A DNA stretch of 64,000 nt from Haemonchus contortus (taxonomy: Eukaryota > Nematoda > Chromadorea > Rhabditida > Trichostrongylidae), in assembly GCA_000469685.2 (NCBI GenBank), contig LS997564.1, positions 10,011,591 through 10,075,590 of the forward strand, written 5' to 3'. Position numbers and translations under genes: made by a program. Positions 23,862 through 35,473 of this stretch are shown in pieces (positions within the stretch are counted from its first letter, which is position 1; each line of letters begins with the position of its first letter). The notes under the pieces were generated by a model. It saw nothing but the letters and a program-made list of their open reading frames with translations, ran no database searches and was not told where the DNA came from.

Positions 23862-26120
23862 AATCCTTGAGGACGATCTGAAACTTACAGGCAGATGACC
23901 GATTCCGCTTTTGTCGTCCAAACAGAGGCGGTGATGGCTCTTATTTACGTGATATACATTACAGTACTCACATTTGAAGTTAAAATGGGCTTGCGTTCTG
24001 AAATCATAAACTAGCTATCCTCGTAAAAAATGAAAAGAAAAACCTATTGACTGTCACTCAGCTACTACAATGTTCAGGCACAGAAAACTTTGTACCCAAC
24101 AGAATAGAGTCCACAGCACACGATTATAATTAGATGAAGGAAACGAACTTGTAAACTTCACAAAAATGGAACGCCTGGTGTTCAATAGCTCCCATCATAC
24201 TCATCGGACGGTCATCTAGGCAACCTTTGAAATTGCAAGCAAAACGAAGTTCGAACGAGGGAATCTCCTGTAGGACCAAAAAGTCATTTGAATAAAAGAG
24301 ATGAACCTAGAAACTATAAATGCCAATTACTCACCCTATAAAAGGTGCACGCCATATTTGTCAATAATAAGCAGGCAGTCTAAAATTGTCCACCTAAATA
24401 CGGTCGGCTCTACGAAAGATGTTTAGAAATAATGCGACGATATGACACAAGGCTGCGCTTGTACAATGTTGTGGCCGCTCTATAGAAGTCAATCAAAAAC
24501 TATGCGAAATCAGTGGAGTTCTCGAGCTTCAACACACAACTGCTAGATTCAAACTGTGTCATTCATAGTACTGTGGCGTTCAAAAGTCTTCGGCCAAATG
24601 CTAAAGCAGCCGTACTTTTAAGTTGTAACTTCTTTCCCACTGGATCTAATCATGCGAAATTCCAATATGGATAGCAAGGGTATATTGCGATATTGACCAC
24701 TATTATCCAGCAATCTGATCATGTTACACGTATCCCAAAGTGCTTGAACTCAAAATCAACTGGAAATGTGGACATTTGTCCTTCTGGATGGACGCTAATG
24801 TCTAACACAGTGAAGAAGAAAAACGCACACAAGGTGGAATAATTGCAGACGTCGCCAACCTTGCTTCCAGTCTACTTCCGCAACAAACACCTTGCGCTTA
24901 GTTATATGGATATTGCTGCTTTGCAGTCCAATACTGTACGCTACTGTATATCAAATAAAAAACCTGTGTTGACTGCATAAGTACGAAACAGACTAAAGTA
25001 ACGTTCAAAATGTACCCAGGTACGTTACGTCACAAGACACCTATGCAATCGATCAATATTTACCCAGATTACATGAGGTATAAAAGTGAAGACGAAAAAA
25101 CTCAAAGAACCCAGTGATGCAACGCAAAAATTTGTGCACGTCAATGCAAAGGCTCGAATTCTTGGTACCAACGCTGTCACTTGTGGGTAATCGTGGGAAG
25201 ACAGTGTGGCAACTTCCAAGGCAATCCTAAAGTCTTGGAAATACAAAAATGGGAGATCTTCCCGAAGGATAAAAGATTCGGACACGCGCTACATGACCGC
25301 CTACGGTTTCGGACAAAGAGCGAGCTCATGAAAAATCAAACTGGGAAGCCTCCCCAACTAATAAAAAATGATGGATGAGGCAAAACCATAATTCGGTATG
25401 GGTCACAGATCAAGCCACATTCTGCAAATATGCGTGGATTCAAACTTTGTGGCTCAGATAGATATCGATCGGGCAGTACCATGAATGGCGCACGATGAGC
25501 GGACAGACGCGCTCTGGTTGACATTCCCACTACTGCCAACCCAGAACGCTTCTAATGTCACCAAGGCGATAAGATCTTGCGAAGTTATTCTCAACAACCC
25601 TTGCAAGCATAATGACGACGTAGAAGTGTGTACGAAGCTAAGCAATTCATTCGGGGGTATAGTAGAAATCGTTGCGAGTCCAATCGTCGAGTCAATGATC
25701 CACTCCTTTAAAGTGGGAAATCTATGCGTCGAGCGCCACGCAGGTGAGTTGCTTGCGATGCCTTCACCCGAACCCCTCTAGAATTGGAAGTGGGAAGTAG
25801 TCCGTGTTCTTGTCAAGGTAGGTCAAGTTAAATGTAGCGTTCAAGTCGTAACCTGTCGTGTACGGTTTTTCTTCCTCCTTACTTTAGGAGTGTCGAGGGC
25901 ACACTATCGAGCCGCCTTGTTGATCAGCCGATGGGGAACCCTAGCCACAACGTACATCAATGTTATCATCGTCTGCGGCGACGATCCCATATCACTATCT
26001 CATCGTCTCACCGCCTGATACGACTCTCTAGCTTAACCTACACCGTTAGATGGTGCGAGATCAAACTCACTCGAGGTAAGTAGGTCCGCACTTCTTCTTC
26101 TAACAGCATCAAGGGCAACA
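23862..26120. other. No gene recognised
   Basis: Contains the presumed upstream region of the RGG/RS gene and scattered short open frames, the longest (25485-25781, +, 98 codons) without motif or splice support. I see no repeat family here. Confidence 0.35.
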
Positions 26121-26129
26121 CGTAGGTTA

Positions 26130-27577
<1,448 letters not shown>

Positions 27578-27806
27578 ACATTCTGATTCAATTCAGAATC
27601 GTTGTGGCATATGGCGCCTATACAATGACTTGCCGTTGTCGACTGATGTACAAGACAGTGCGTTCTTCATTCCAGACGAGTGTGGTACTAATTAGTCGAC
27701 CCTGGAGAGAATGAAAGCTTAGTTGGCCGAGGCGGGTATGGAGCCGGGATTTGAACCCGTGACCACGCGTGTGTCATAGTGCGCCACTTGCCACTACACC
27801 ACCGCC
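27578..27806 (-). repeat. SINE-like tRNA-headed repeat, well-preserved head
   Basis: In reverse orientation: TTCAGAATCGTTGTGGCA, GCCTATACAATGACTTGC, GGTACTAATTAGTCGACC, and the head GGATTTGAACCCGTGACCACGC, then GCGCCACTTGCCACTACACC. One of the clearest heads, with intact A- and B-box-like blocks. Confidence 0.8.
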
Positions 27807-27954
27807 CGAATACCTAATATCAATTTCTGATTAATTTTTATTTCTCAATGGTGCGCTCTGAGTTGGATTCAGACGTTCGCTTGCGAGGCACTAACTTAAT
27901 CGACGAACTCTCAAGGGTCATTGCAGCGCCATTTCAGGATCACCAGATAATAGC

Positions 27955-28104
27955 TGCTGCCAGACTTCGACGTCCGTCCGTCCGTTCGTTCGTTCGTCGC
28001 GTGCAGCAACGGCGGTTCTAGAAAGGCGTTGACAGCACCTGATGCCATTCGATACCGCAAGACGGAATGATGACATAAGGGGTCCGGTATCTCCCCCCCC
28101 CCCC
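27955..28104 (+). repeat. Partial copy of the 28.4-29.1 kb foldback arm
   Basis: CAGACTTCGACGTCCGTC, GGCGGTTCTAGAAAGG, CGTTGACAGCACC and CCGCAAGACGGAATGATGAC correspond to the right arm at 28715-28800. A tandem GTCC/GTTC run (27972-27995) lies in it. It ends in a run of C residues at 28091-28104. Confidence 0.6.
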
Positions 28105-28399
28105 GAAAACGGCGTCGCGCCCGGCGCACCCGCCGCGTATCGCAGGATTGCGATGGAAGATTGGAGCGCGCAGTTTGTGATGTGGAGCCCTTTAATTATT
28201 TGAATAGGCTGGCCGCTCCCTTCAGTTCCGATGAGGGTCTTGATCGTCGCTGACATTGCAGGAGTCATTTTAATTAATCAAGTCTAATAAACATAAAAAC
28301 GAAAAAGAAACAAAAAACTATCAAAACTGTTAAAAAAGAAAGACAATCGACGAAAAATACTGCGTCCTATCGATTGGAGAGGAGGCGGGGTGAGTACGG

Positions 28400-29085
28400 T
28401 AACTGCAGCAAGACTTGCCGTATGCCCCAAAGCAAACGTCTGCAACCGGGGAGCAGTTCCGTTACCCTGAAATTCGTCATCCCCTTGTCTTGCGGTATCG
28501 ATCTATATTCGGTATTCGGCGCTGTCAACACCTTCCTAGATCCGCGGTCGCAGCACGCTACGAACAGACGGACGTCGAAGTCTGAAAGCAGTCAATGCGT
28601 CGCGCGTCACTTACGCGACGTGGCGTCACCACGAAGACGATGGAATCGGAGTGTACCTGGGGAAGTGAGGTCGTCGTCGCGTCGCGTAAGTGACGCGCGA
28701 CGCATTGGCTGCTTTCAGACTTCGACATCCGTCTGTTCGTAGCGACCGCGGTTCTAAGAAGGTGTTGACAGCCGCAAGACAAGGGGATGACTAATTTCAG
28801 GGGGGAGTCGGTCGTCGCGCCGTTCAACTCGTTCAGATCGCATAATCTTCTTCTCTCCTCTCCTCTATAGATGATGGATTGGGCTTCTATCATCTATAGA
28901 GGAGAGGAAAGCGGAAGATTACGCGATCTGAACGAGTTGAACGGCGCGATGGGCGGAGTCGCGCCGCCTCAAATGGTCGCGCCGCCCATTTTAGGCGGCG
29001 CGACCAAACGACATACACCCATTTCAGGTTAATGGAACTTCTACCCGGTTGCGGACGTTTGCTTTGCGGCAAATCTCGCTGCAAT
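28400..29085. mobile_element. Concentric foldback cluster
   Basis: Four inverted structures are stacked here. The outermost arms (28408-28472 and 29016-29083) share the GCAAACGTCYGCAACCGGG block. Inside are a hairpin with arms about 28464-28620 and 28677-28802, a second with arms about 28811-28874 and 28889-28950 meeting at ATAGATGAT and ATCATCTAT, and a third short one built on GTCGCGCCGCC (28958-29005). GC is far higher than in the surroundings. No coding sequence. The layout suggests nested foldback transposons or repeated palindrome insertion. Confidence 0.8.
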
Positions 29086-29089
29086 TATC

Positions 29090-29811
29090 GTACTCATCCC
29101 GCCTCCCGCCAAATTATCGTGAACTGAGCTTTTAAGGGCCTCAAAACCGGCTAAGTCGTCGTACACGCCCAGAAGTGGACGAGTTGTCACGGCGTTGTAT
29201 GATCTGTATCTGTAGAGGTTGCACCACTCGTACCGGCACGCAAACAGCTCAGTGTAGTCAGCTGTACGCAACAGCACACAAATTTGAACAGCTTGGAGAA
29301 ATATCCCTCCTATACAACTTGGTCACATTCTCGTCCAATCCCTAATTTTACAACTTTTTGAGCCCTACAGTCCTCTAAATACGCCAATTTGCTTCCTTTG
29401 CCGATTTTGTTCCATGCTGGACATTGCAGCCATAGACATCTAACGCAACTCCCTCCAATCCACTACCCTAACTATGGATCATTGATGACTATCGCTCTTT
29501 TTTGGTACAAGTTTCTGTTTGCTCAGCTTTACTCAAAGAGATTTGGATGGTCTGGTGGCGTTCGAACAGCTTTTACTTTTCGCAGAACATTCGTTACTGG
29601 AAGACACATTAGTAATCACACCGCCATGCCATCTTGTCTATTTCAAACGTTACCATGTTTATTTAAAAAGGCTCATGTCTTGCTCAGCACTTTTTTGCGC
29701 CGTTTTATGTCTTTTTGATAAGAGATTATTTCATTTGGCGCAACCTAGCGACCTCTATTTGACACCCGCTCCTTACCGTTCGGACCGTTACCCTTCATCA
29801 TACAACTTTGG
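29090..29811. other. 5' flank of the LC8-like gene
   Basis: A 109-codon open frame (29389-29718, +) and its overlapping shadow have no motif or splice support. The region probably holds the promoter of the gene starting at 29812. Confidence 0.35.
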
Positions 29812-32159
29812 ATGACTCCAATTTCAAAAATTTTTGTTCTGTTTATCGTGATCGTGTCAGCTGCTGCTCATATTGTAAAGACGTCCAAGTTCGATGGAAG
29901 TGACTTGAACTTGATTGGTGAGATATTATTTTCCGAATGACCCAAATATGCAAATGTCTTTCAATTAGTTCATGGATACCGTGCATGGGGGCACGCCATA
30001 ACACGGCTTTTAAAAATGGCCTAACTCTCGGATTTGTGACAGATAAAATAATCATGCGCCCTTTGCGGTGGGTGGCAACTTGGGAGCTCATGTACCTGTA
30101 CACAACTAAAGCGGCTACTGACTGTTCTCTCATATTTATAGGTATTAAAATTTTTCTGGGTGGAGTGTTGCTGTGGCAAGTGGCGCACTATCACCGGTTC
30201 GAACTCGGCTCGATATCCTCCTGGGCTAACCAAGCCCTCCATCCCTTCGGGGTCGATAAAGGGGTACCAGACCCCCAGCAATTTTGAACTGAAGTCGAAT
30301 GTGGGGGCGCATATGTACCTCAGACGGGGTTGGTTCTCCGAAGCGTGTTCGAAAGATTTTCAAGGAAAACCTCATATCGAATGATGTGATTCGCAGAATA
30401 CCGACTTTAGTGAAGCAGCTCACTTTGTTTACATTCGTGGTATCAGTCCCGTGTGGGGGAATAGAAGCACTGTGAAGCAGTGAAGCACAGCACAGACATG
30501 TAGATCGGGTGGCCACCGCAAGTCTTTGTACAGGACAGATACGCATTCAATACGCCACGACGATTTGGAATAGAAGTCTAATGTGGGGTGCACTCTTCAG
30601 ACGGGATTGATTAACCCCTAGAGAGTTTCTTCTTTATCCCTTTTCAAAGAACTCTTGAGGGGGTCTCCTCGTAAGAGTCGAGTGGGGTGCCTTACTAGAA
30701 GTTGCTTCAGAATAACATCAAACACCGTGCATACGGTAGCAGGCCGACGTTTTAAGGAGCGGTTCAAATTCCCCACATTCTTGTTTGTTCGTTTATTTCA
30801 CTAATTTGGGAACATTTGAAGAAGAGTAGAAAATTCAAGTATGGATGTGCCCTGATCAAAGACTCTACGACGCCGTAGAATTCGCAGTACGAAGATATAG
30901 CTCCGTTGATGACATCAACAACGCAATTCGAGAACAAATAGTTGGGTGAGTATTTCTTACAACCCTTTTGTAAATCTGTATACTCATTAATGATCCCTGA
31001 TAATGAGGGCTAACGAGTCCTTTTTGTGCATTCTTAAAATCTAGTCGATACAGAGATGGAAGACTTTCTGCTAGTTTATGGCACAACTGGGTTGGATCGG
31101 AGTGATTAGAAGACTGCTAGTGAAGTATCGGGATAGTCCAGTGGTTAGAAATCTAGGCTCATGTTTGCACTACGAAGGAGAGTTCGATCCGTGCCGACGC
31201 AAAAACTATGCCATTGTAAAAAAATGGTGTCAGTAAAAGCGTCAAGCGGCTGATGGAGAGGCAATGTCACAAGAAATATGTAAAGGTTCTTTTGAAATAA
31301 TCTAACTCGAGTCCGAGACCAAAGTTTTGTCCATAACTCGGCAACTTCAAGCACAGTCGGCGATAATTTTGAGATACCCCTTTTTAGGTTGTAAAGCGGA
31401 TGTGTTGATCTATAGGAACACATCGGTGGCAAAGAAAGCGAAGGAATATGCCTACTTCAAGCTCTTTAAAAGTAGTGGGGTGGAGGCTGTACGAGATCAC
31501 TGCGACAGGAATGACATGTAAGGGGATTTTGGACGAGATTTAAGTTGCTTCCATCGTGCAAAGAGCTGACTATATTAAACCATAACTGTCCAGAACTGTT
31601 TTCACTGTCGCTATGGGTATGACAAGTTGCTTGAGCTTCCTACATTGGTCTCTTATAAATGGTGCAGCCTCTACAAAGCCGTTGTAACTCGTCCACTAGG
31701 GGTGTGGCATTCACACGATACAGTCTCTGGTTCCTCATTGTGCCCTATCCATGACGTTTTACGCTCTTATAACGACAGGTGAGGTACAAAGGCACACGGG
31801 GGAGCCTCGAATTCATGCTTTAGGGAAATCTCAAGGACCACTTCCATCGTGAACTGTGTCATTGAGATAATCGATTGTGTAGAGTTAATCGAGAAGGTGC
31901 ATCGATCCTCTCATTGGATCTAACCTTCGGTATCGAAAGGAATTTGAAGCCCTTAATTAAACTAGTGTTAATTATAGCCAAATCACAAAGGTTTTTCAGG
32001 TACCGCGACCAGATCTGGTCAACAAGCACTCTGGTTTATACTCGTGCCACGGCTGATATGATTCCACTAAAGGGCACAAAAAGTCGTAACGTCTGCTTCG
32101 TGACTGTTTTTGCCGAGAACATAATCGTTTTTGTTACATCAGTGGCGCCTTTCCTTTGA
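29812..32159 (+). CDS. LC8-like (dynein light chain family) protein with signal-peptide-like N terminus
   Basis: Exon 1 (29812-29917) encodes a start followed by a hydrophobic stretch (KIFVLFIVIVSAAAH) typical of a secretion signal. Exon 2 (30840-30945) reads WMCPDQRLYDAVEFAVRRYS then VDDINNAIREQIVG, resembling the two-helix start of LC8 (DAVE.A pattern). Two mutually compatible third exons follow: 31045-31105 (RYRDGRLSASLWHNWVGSE, stop; WHxxVG resembles the LC8 strand) giving 90 residues, and 32000-32159 (YRDQIWSTSTLVYTRATAD ... FVTVFAENIIVFVTS, stop), whose tail resembles the last LC8 strands. Both fit exon 2's phase. LC8 proteins are cytosolic dimeric hub proteins of dynein and other complexes, so a signal sequence is odd. 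The homology is by eye and moderate; a small unrelated secreted protein is possible. Confidence 0.55.
30155..30617 (+). repeat. Composite of two SINE-like copies
   Basis: The first copy (30155-30335) has GCTGTGGCAAGTGGCGCAC, CGGTTCGAACTC and the GTCGAATGTGGGGGCGCA tail but lacks the middle. A second partial copy (about 30490-30617) has only the 3' half: GGTGGCCACCGCAAGTC, CATTCAATACGCCACGA and GACGGGATTGATTAAC. Both lie in the first intron of the LC8-like gene. Confidence 0.75.
31129..31200 (+). repeat. tRNA-like sequence, probably a SINE head or tRNA pseudogene
   Basis: TAGTCCAGTGGTTAG fits an A box and GAGTTCGATCC a B box, at tRNA spacing. The T-arm and acceptor ends do not pair properly, so it is not a functional tRNA. 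It differs from the main SINE-like family of this window. Confidence 0.5.
31348..31866. mobile_element. CACAGTTCACGATAA element, copy B
   Basis: Left end AAGCACAGTCGGCGATAATT (31348-) and right end ATCGTGAACTGTGTCATT (to 31866) are imperfect inverted repeats. Its interior matches that of copy C at 32.2 kb (for example GAGCTGACTA, TTTTCACTGTCGCTATGGGT). No protein. It separates the two candidate last exons of the LC8-like gene. Confidence 0.7.
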
Positions 32160-32216
32160 TTTCTGGCTATTTCCATAATTGTTGTTACGGGTAGTCAGTC
32201 CTCGTCGGTTGTGTGA

Positions 32217-32728
32217 TTAAAGGCATAGTTCACGATAATTTTGAGGTACGTTTTCATTCGAAAAAGCGGAAGTATAGATTGGGAATAGTTCATCGGTAGT
32301 GAAGAAGAAGAAAGAATCCGCCGATTCCGAAAAAATTATGGCTCCTCAAAGGTACGGGAAATAGGACTTGGACGAGATTGCTATGACGGAAATAAATAGA
32401 AGGAATATTCGGACGAGATTCCAGTTATTGCAATTGCACAGAGAGCTGACTACATCAAGCCAGAACTGTACAGAACTGTATTTCACTGTCGCTATGGGTG
32501 ATGACAAGTTGTTTGGAGTTTACATGGGTCCTTTTGTGATCGATGCAGCCTCTGCAGTGCCGGTGAAACTCGTCCGAGGACACACACGGGCCAATCTTTG
32601 AGCCTTTATAACTCACTAACTAGGGCGTTTCCGACCTAACAGTGCCAGATATGGCACACACACAGGGGCCTAAAATTTATCCTGTGGGGGGATCTCAGAA
32701 ACCATTCTTATCGTGAACTGTGCCTTCA
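32217..32728. mobile_element. CACAGTTCACGATAA element, copy C
   Basis: Ends are TTAAAGGCATAGTTCACGAT and the inverted copy finishing CGTGAACTGTGCCTT. The interior is shared with copy B (GAGAGCTGACTACATCA, ACTGTCGCTATGGGTGATGA, GCAGCCTCTGCAGTG). About 510 bp, no transposase, so non-autonomous. Confidence 0.8.
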
Positions 32729-32773
32729 AACGCAAAGTCTGATTTTGAAGGAGAACACTTAGCTTTTCATTTA

Positions 32774-33237
32774 TTAGGTTGTAAGAAAAGTTCCGGCCGT
32801 TATGTCCAAATGGCCGTTATGCCCAATTTTAGCAAAACATCATGATCTACTAACGATGGTCAACCCACTCTCTCTTCGTCTTCCAGTGACTCGTCTCCAC
32901 TTCTAAACTTCTGAAACCAACGACGAACCCGTCCGCTCCGATGCAGTACCTTTTCCCCATGCAACATTGATGTTTGTAGCTGCCTCCTTCGCAGTTCGAC
33001 CATGTTTGAACTCGTGAAGTAACACCGTTCGAAAATCAGTTTCACCCACTATGCAAAGAAAACCCCTTAAAGATTCCAAAAATCTTACAGACTTCGGGGA
33101 AAGCGCTATGAGAGAAAGAGCAACTAATGACTCACCTGAGGAGCACAATATGTCGATTAGTCTGAATGGACACCCGCCAAAATTTGAATTCATATGGCGC
33201 GTGCGTGGGAACGGCCAAAACTTTCCTTACAACCTAA
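32774..33237 (-). mobile_element. Internally deleted mariner (464 bp)
   Basis: TA-flanked, with inverted ends TTAGGTTGTAAGAAAAGTT (left) and a matching right end. The minus strand keeps only the transposase N terminus: HEFKHGRTAKEAATNINVAW and, after a frame change, RRWFQKFRSGDESLEDEERV, the mariner HTH region. Everything after about residue 60, including all catalytic Asp residues, is missing. It could be mobilised only in trans. Confidence 0.88.
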
Positions 33238-33239
33238 TA

Positions 33240-34330
33240 CTAATGCTGGGAATATATCACGACAAACTTTATGTGGATACAAGAATAAACAGCACTCGAA
33301 AGGAAATATGATTTTTTGGCATTTTTCCCAACTTCTACGCAGCATAGTCTTTAGCCAGTAATGAGACACATAAAGCAGACACCGCTTGTAAGTTACAACT
33401 GTCTTTTAGTCAAATGTTCTAGCTGTATGTGCTAAACTACCTAATTCGGATTGTAATTAATGAACCTTGAGTGACGCATAAACCATTTATTATTTGCTGT
33501 TGGGTTTTGCATTAGATTTACTTCCTATGTAACAATAAAGATTACAAGATACAATTCTCTTCACAAGGTATTAGTGGAAATCCCACTGGAACTCACTTTT
33601 ATTGTCAGACCTTATGAATTTACTGTTCATAGTCCTTGTCACCAACCTTATACTAAGTCCCACATCATCCTTCTTGGTTAGTGTTTTCCTTCTAACCTGT
33701 AGGAAGGTGGTCAACTCAGTAGCCAAGTGCTAGGATTCTACTGCTAATGCGGAGGAGCTACACGCCCACTGTATGTGAGCAGTCAGAAAAGTTTGTTGGA
33801 TCTCTTACCTAACTCCATCAATGTCCATCGCCAGTATACTCCTGCGATTCTAGCACTCTGATCACTTACATACAGAAATACTGGGTAATCCATTCCTCGC
33901 TCCCACCTGACTAATACCTAGGGGTAGTCGTAACGGTCTTGTACATCGGGAAACAATAACCCTCCACGTGGAATGACACGTAGCCCCTCCATTCAACTCG
34001 GCTTAGAAACGTGGAGGCAACTTTCACGAAGCATCGCCTACGTTCAGCTGTTTTGCTGTCTGCTTGAGAAGACTTCCCTTTCATTCAATCTTCATTTACA
34101 CTTAGATTGCTCAGCCCAAACCAAGCTTTCCTCATCGCTACTGACCAATTCTCTGTATGCCCCTAGAGCGCTTCCCTACATCCATTCGCCGGTCTTGATC
34201 TCAAATTCTGACACTTTGATACCTACTTTAGTTCCACTGATAATTGGAAACTTCTGGGCAATAATGTCATCCCAGTTATAGGAGCTGCACTCATGAGAAT
34301 TAGTGGCTGACACCAGCATAAAATATCGTC
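33240..34330. other. Intergenic, no gene recognised
   Basis: AT-rich sequence with no supported exon. A 102-codon open frame at 33973-34281 has low complexity and no splice context. Confidence 0.35.
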
Positions 34331-34570
34331 ATGGTCAAAAACCTTTCCAACGATACCCCAAGCTTTGATTTCTCCGATTTTTTTGAGTATCGTAGTAAAA
34401 CTTGTTATCTTCTCATATTGCTAATTATTTCAGTTCTTACCACTGGCGTTTTGGTAGGGACATTTATAAAAGTGATCAAAGTTAATAAGATGCATTTATC
34501 AACCTGCTATGATCATCCTGCGGGAATGCCTGTATCCTACTATATTCTTATTCAACGCTGTCGGTTCTGA
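34331..34570 (+). CDS. Candidate single-pass membrane protein or first exon of a larger one
   Basis: 79-codon open frame with an N-glycosylation-like NLSN near the start and a clear hydrophobic segment (CYLLILLIISVLTTGVLVG) at about residues 26-45, followed by basic residues (KVIKVNK), the pattern of a type III or multi-pass protein start. A possible donor lies at GCCTGTATCC. I see no homologue and no neighbouring exons, so it may be chance. Confidence 0.25.
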   Translation: MVKNLSNDTPSFDFSDFFEYRSKTCYLLILLIISVLTTGVLVGTFIKVIKVNKMHLSTCYDHPAGMPVSYYILIQRCRF

Positions 34571-35473
34571 ACCGTGACCGGAAGGCCCTAGGGTTCATTG
34601 AGGCTGTCGAGTTTTTCCCAGCTCCTATGTGTTCACATCAGCATTCACACTCTGCGTCACTCATCGTCTACAGATGCTCAAATATTTCCCAGGCAAACTG
34701 TGCCCAGTGCAAACTTACCCACTGCAAAATTTTTGGGTGAAAATGTAATTGGGCGGAAGGGGGAAGGGCACTCAACAGTGTTAGTATAACAAGAAATTAC
34801 CACGATTTCACGTGTCGATCCGTGTAGTACTAGCATTGTATCAATGACAAAAGATGGGCAACGGCCATATGTCCGCTCTTGTGCTTTTTCAGCCCTAGGA
34901 AATGTAGTTTTTGAATGGGGCTGAGGAATGTAGGAGCACCGGGTGTTGGTGAGATGATTACTTCGTGGAAAAGGTTGAAAACTCGCCCACCCTAGTGTTC
35001 TTTCCCTCCCAAGGCTTGGTTAAAAACTTGCATGTGCGTGGTGCAACACGGAGAAACACGTAACACCGTGTTCATTTCTTGTTACTGACACTGTTATGTA
35101 ATCCTCCCCCCCCCCCCCCCTTACCTCCTCTCAACTACATTTTCACCGAAAGCTGTTGTGTCCCTAGTGTCCCTATCTGTAAAAGTGGGGTGAAGTGAGG
35201 TAATCTTGCAATTTGCCCATGAAACATTAGAGGGAAGACTCTGTGACTCTGTGAGCTCTAGGAATTCTCACCCAGCGTCCACCAGTTTCTTCTCCGACAT
35301 TCATTTCCTCATATCCCGGTCATATGTCTCAGACTGCGAAGGGTTCACTGTAACTATTGACACACAGAAAGGGCCAAGACGTCAAATAAGATGGCACATT
35401 TCTGAGAAACGTCCGTTTCAAAGCGCTTCCTTTTTTTGGATTTTGTTGTTTTTAATAACACATGAAGCTTTAG
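34571..35473. other. 5' flank of the Ser/Arg-rich gene
   Basis: No supported exon. Holds a C homopolymer at about 35107-35120. The spliced-leader-type acceptor of the next gene (GCTTTAG) ends at 35473. Confidence 0.4.

Noticed and set aside
28374..28893. Open frames in the foldback cluster on both strands
   Set aside because: They arise from the inverted arms (the same peptide appears in both strands), so not genes.
31129..31200. Functional tRNA gene
   Set aside because: A and B boxes are present but the T-arm and acceptor stem do not pair; kept only as a tRNA-like repeat.
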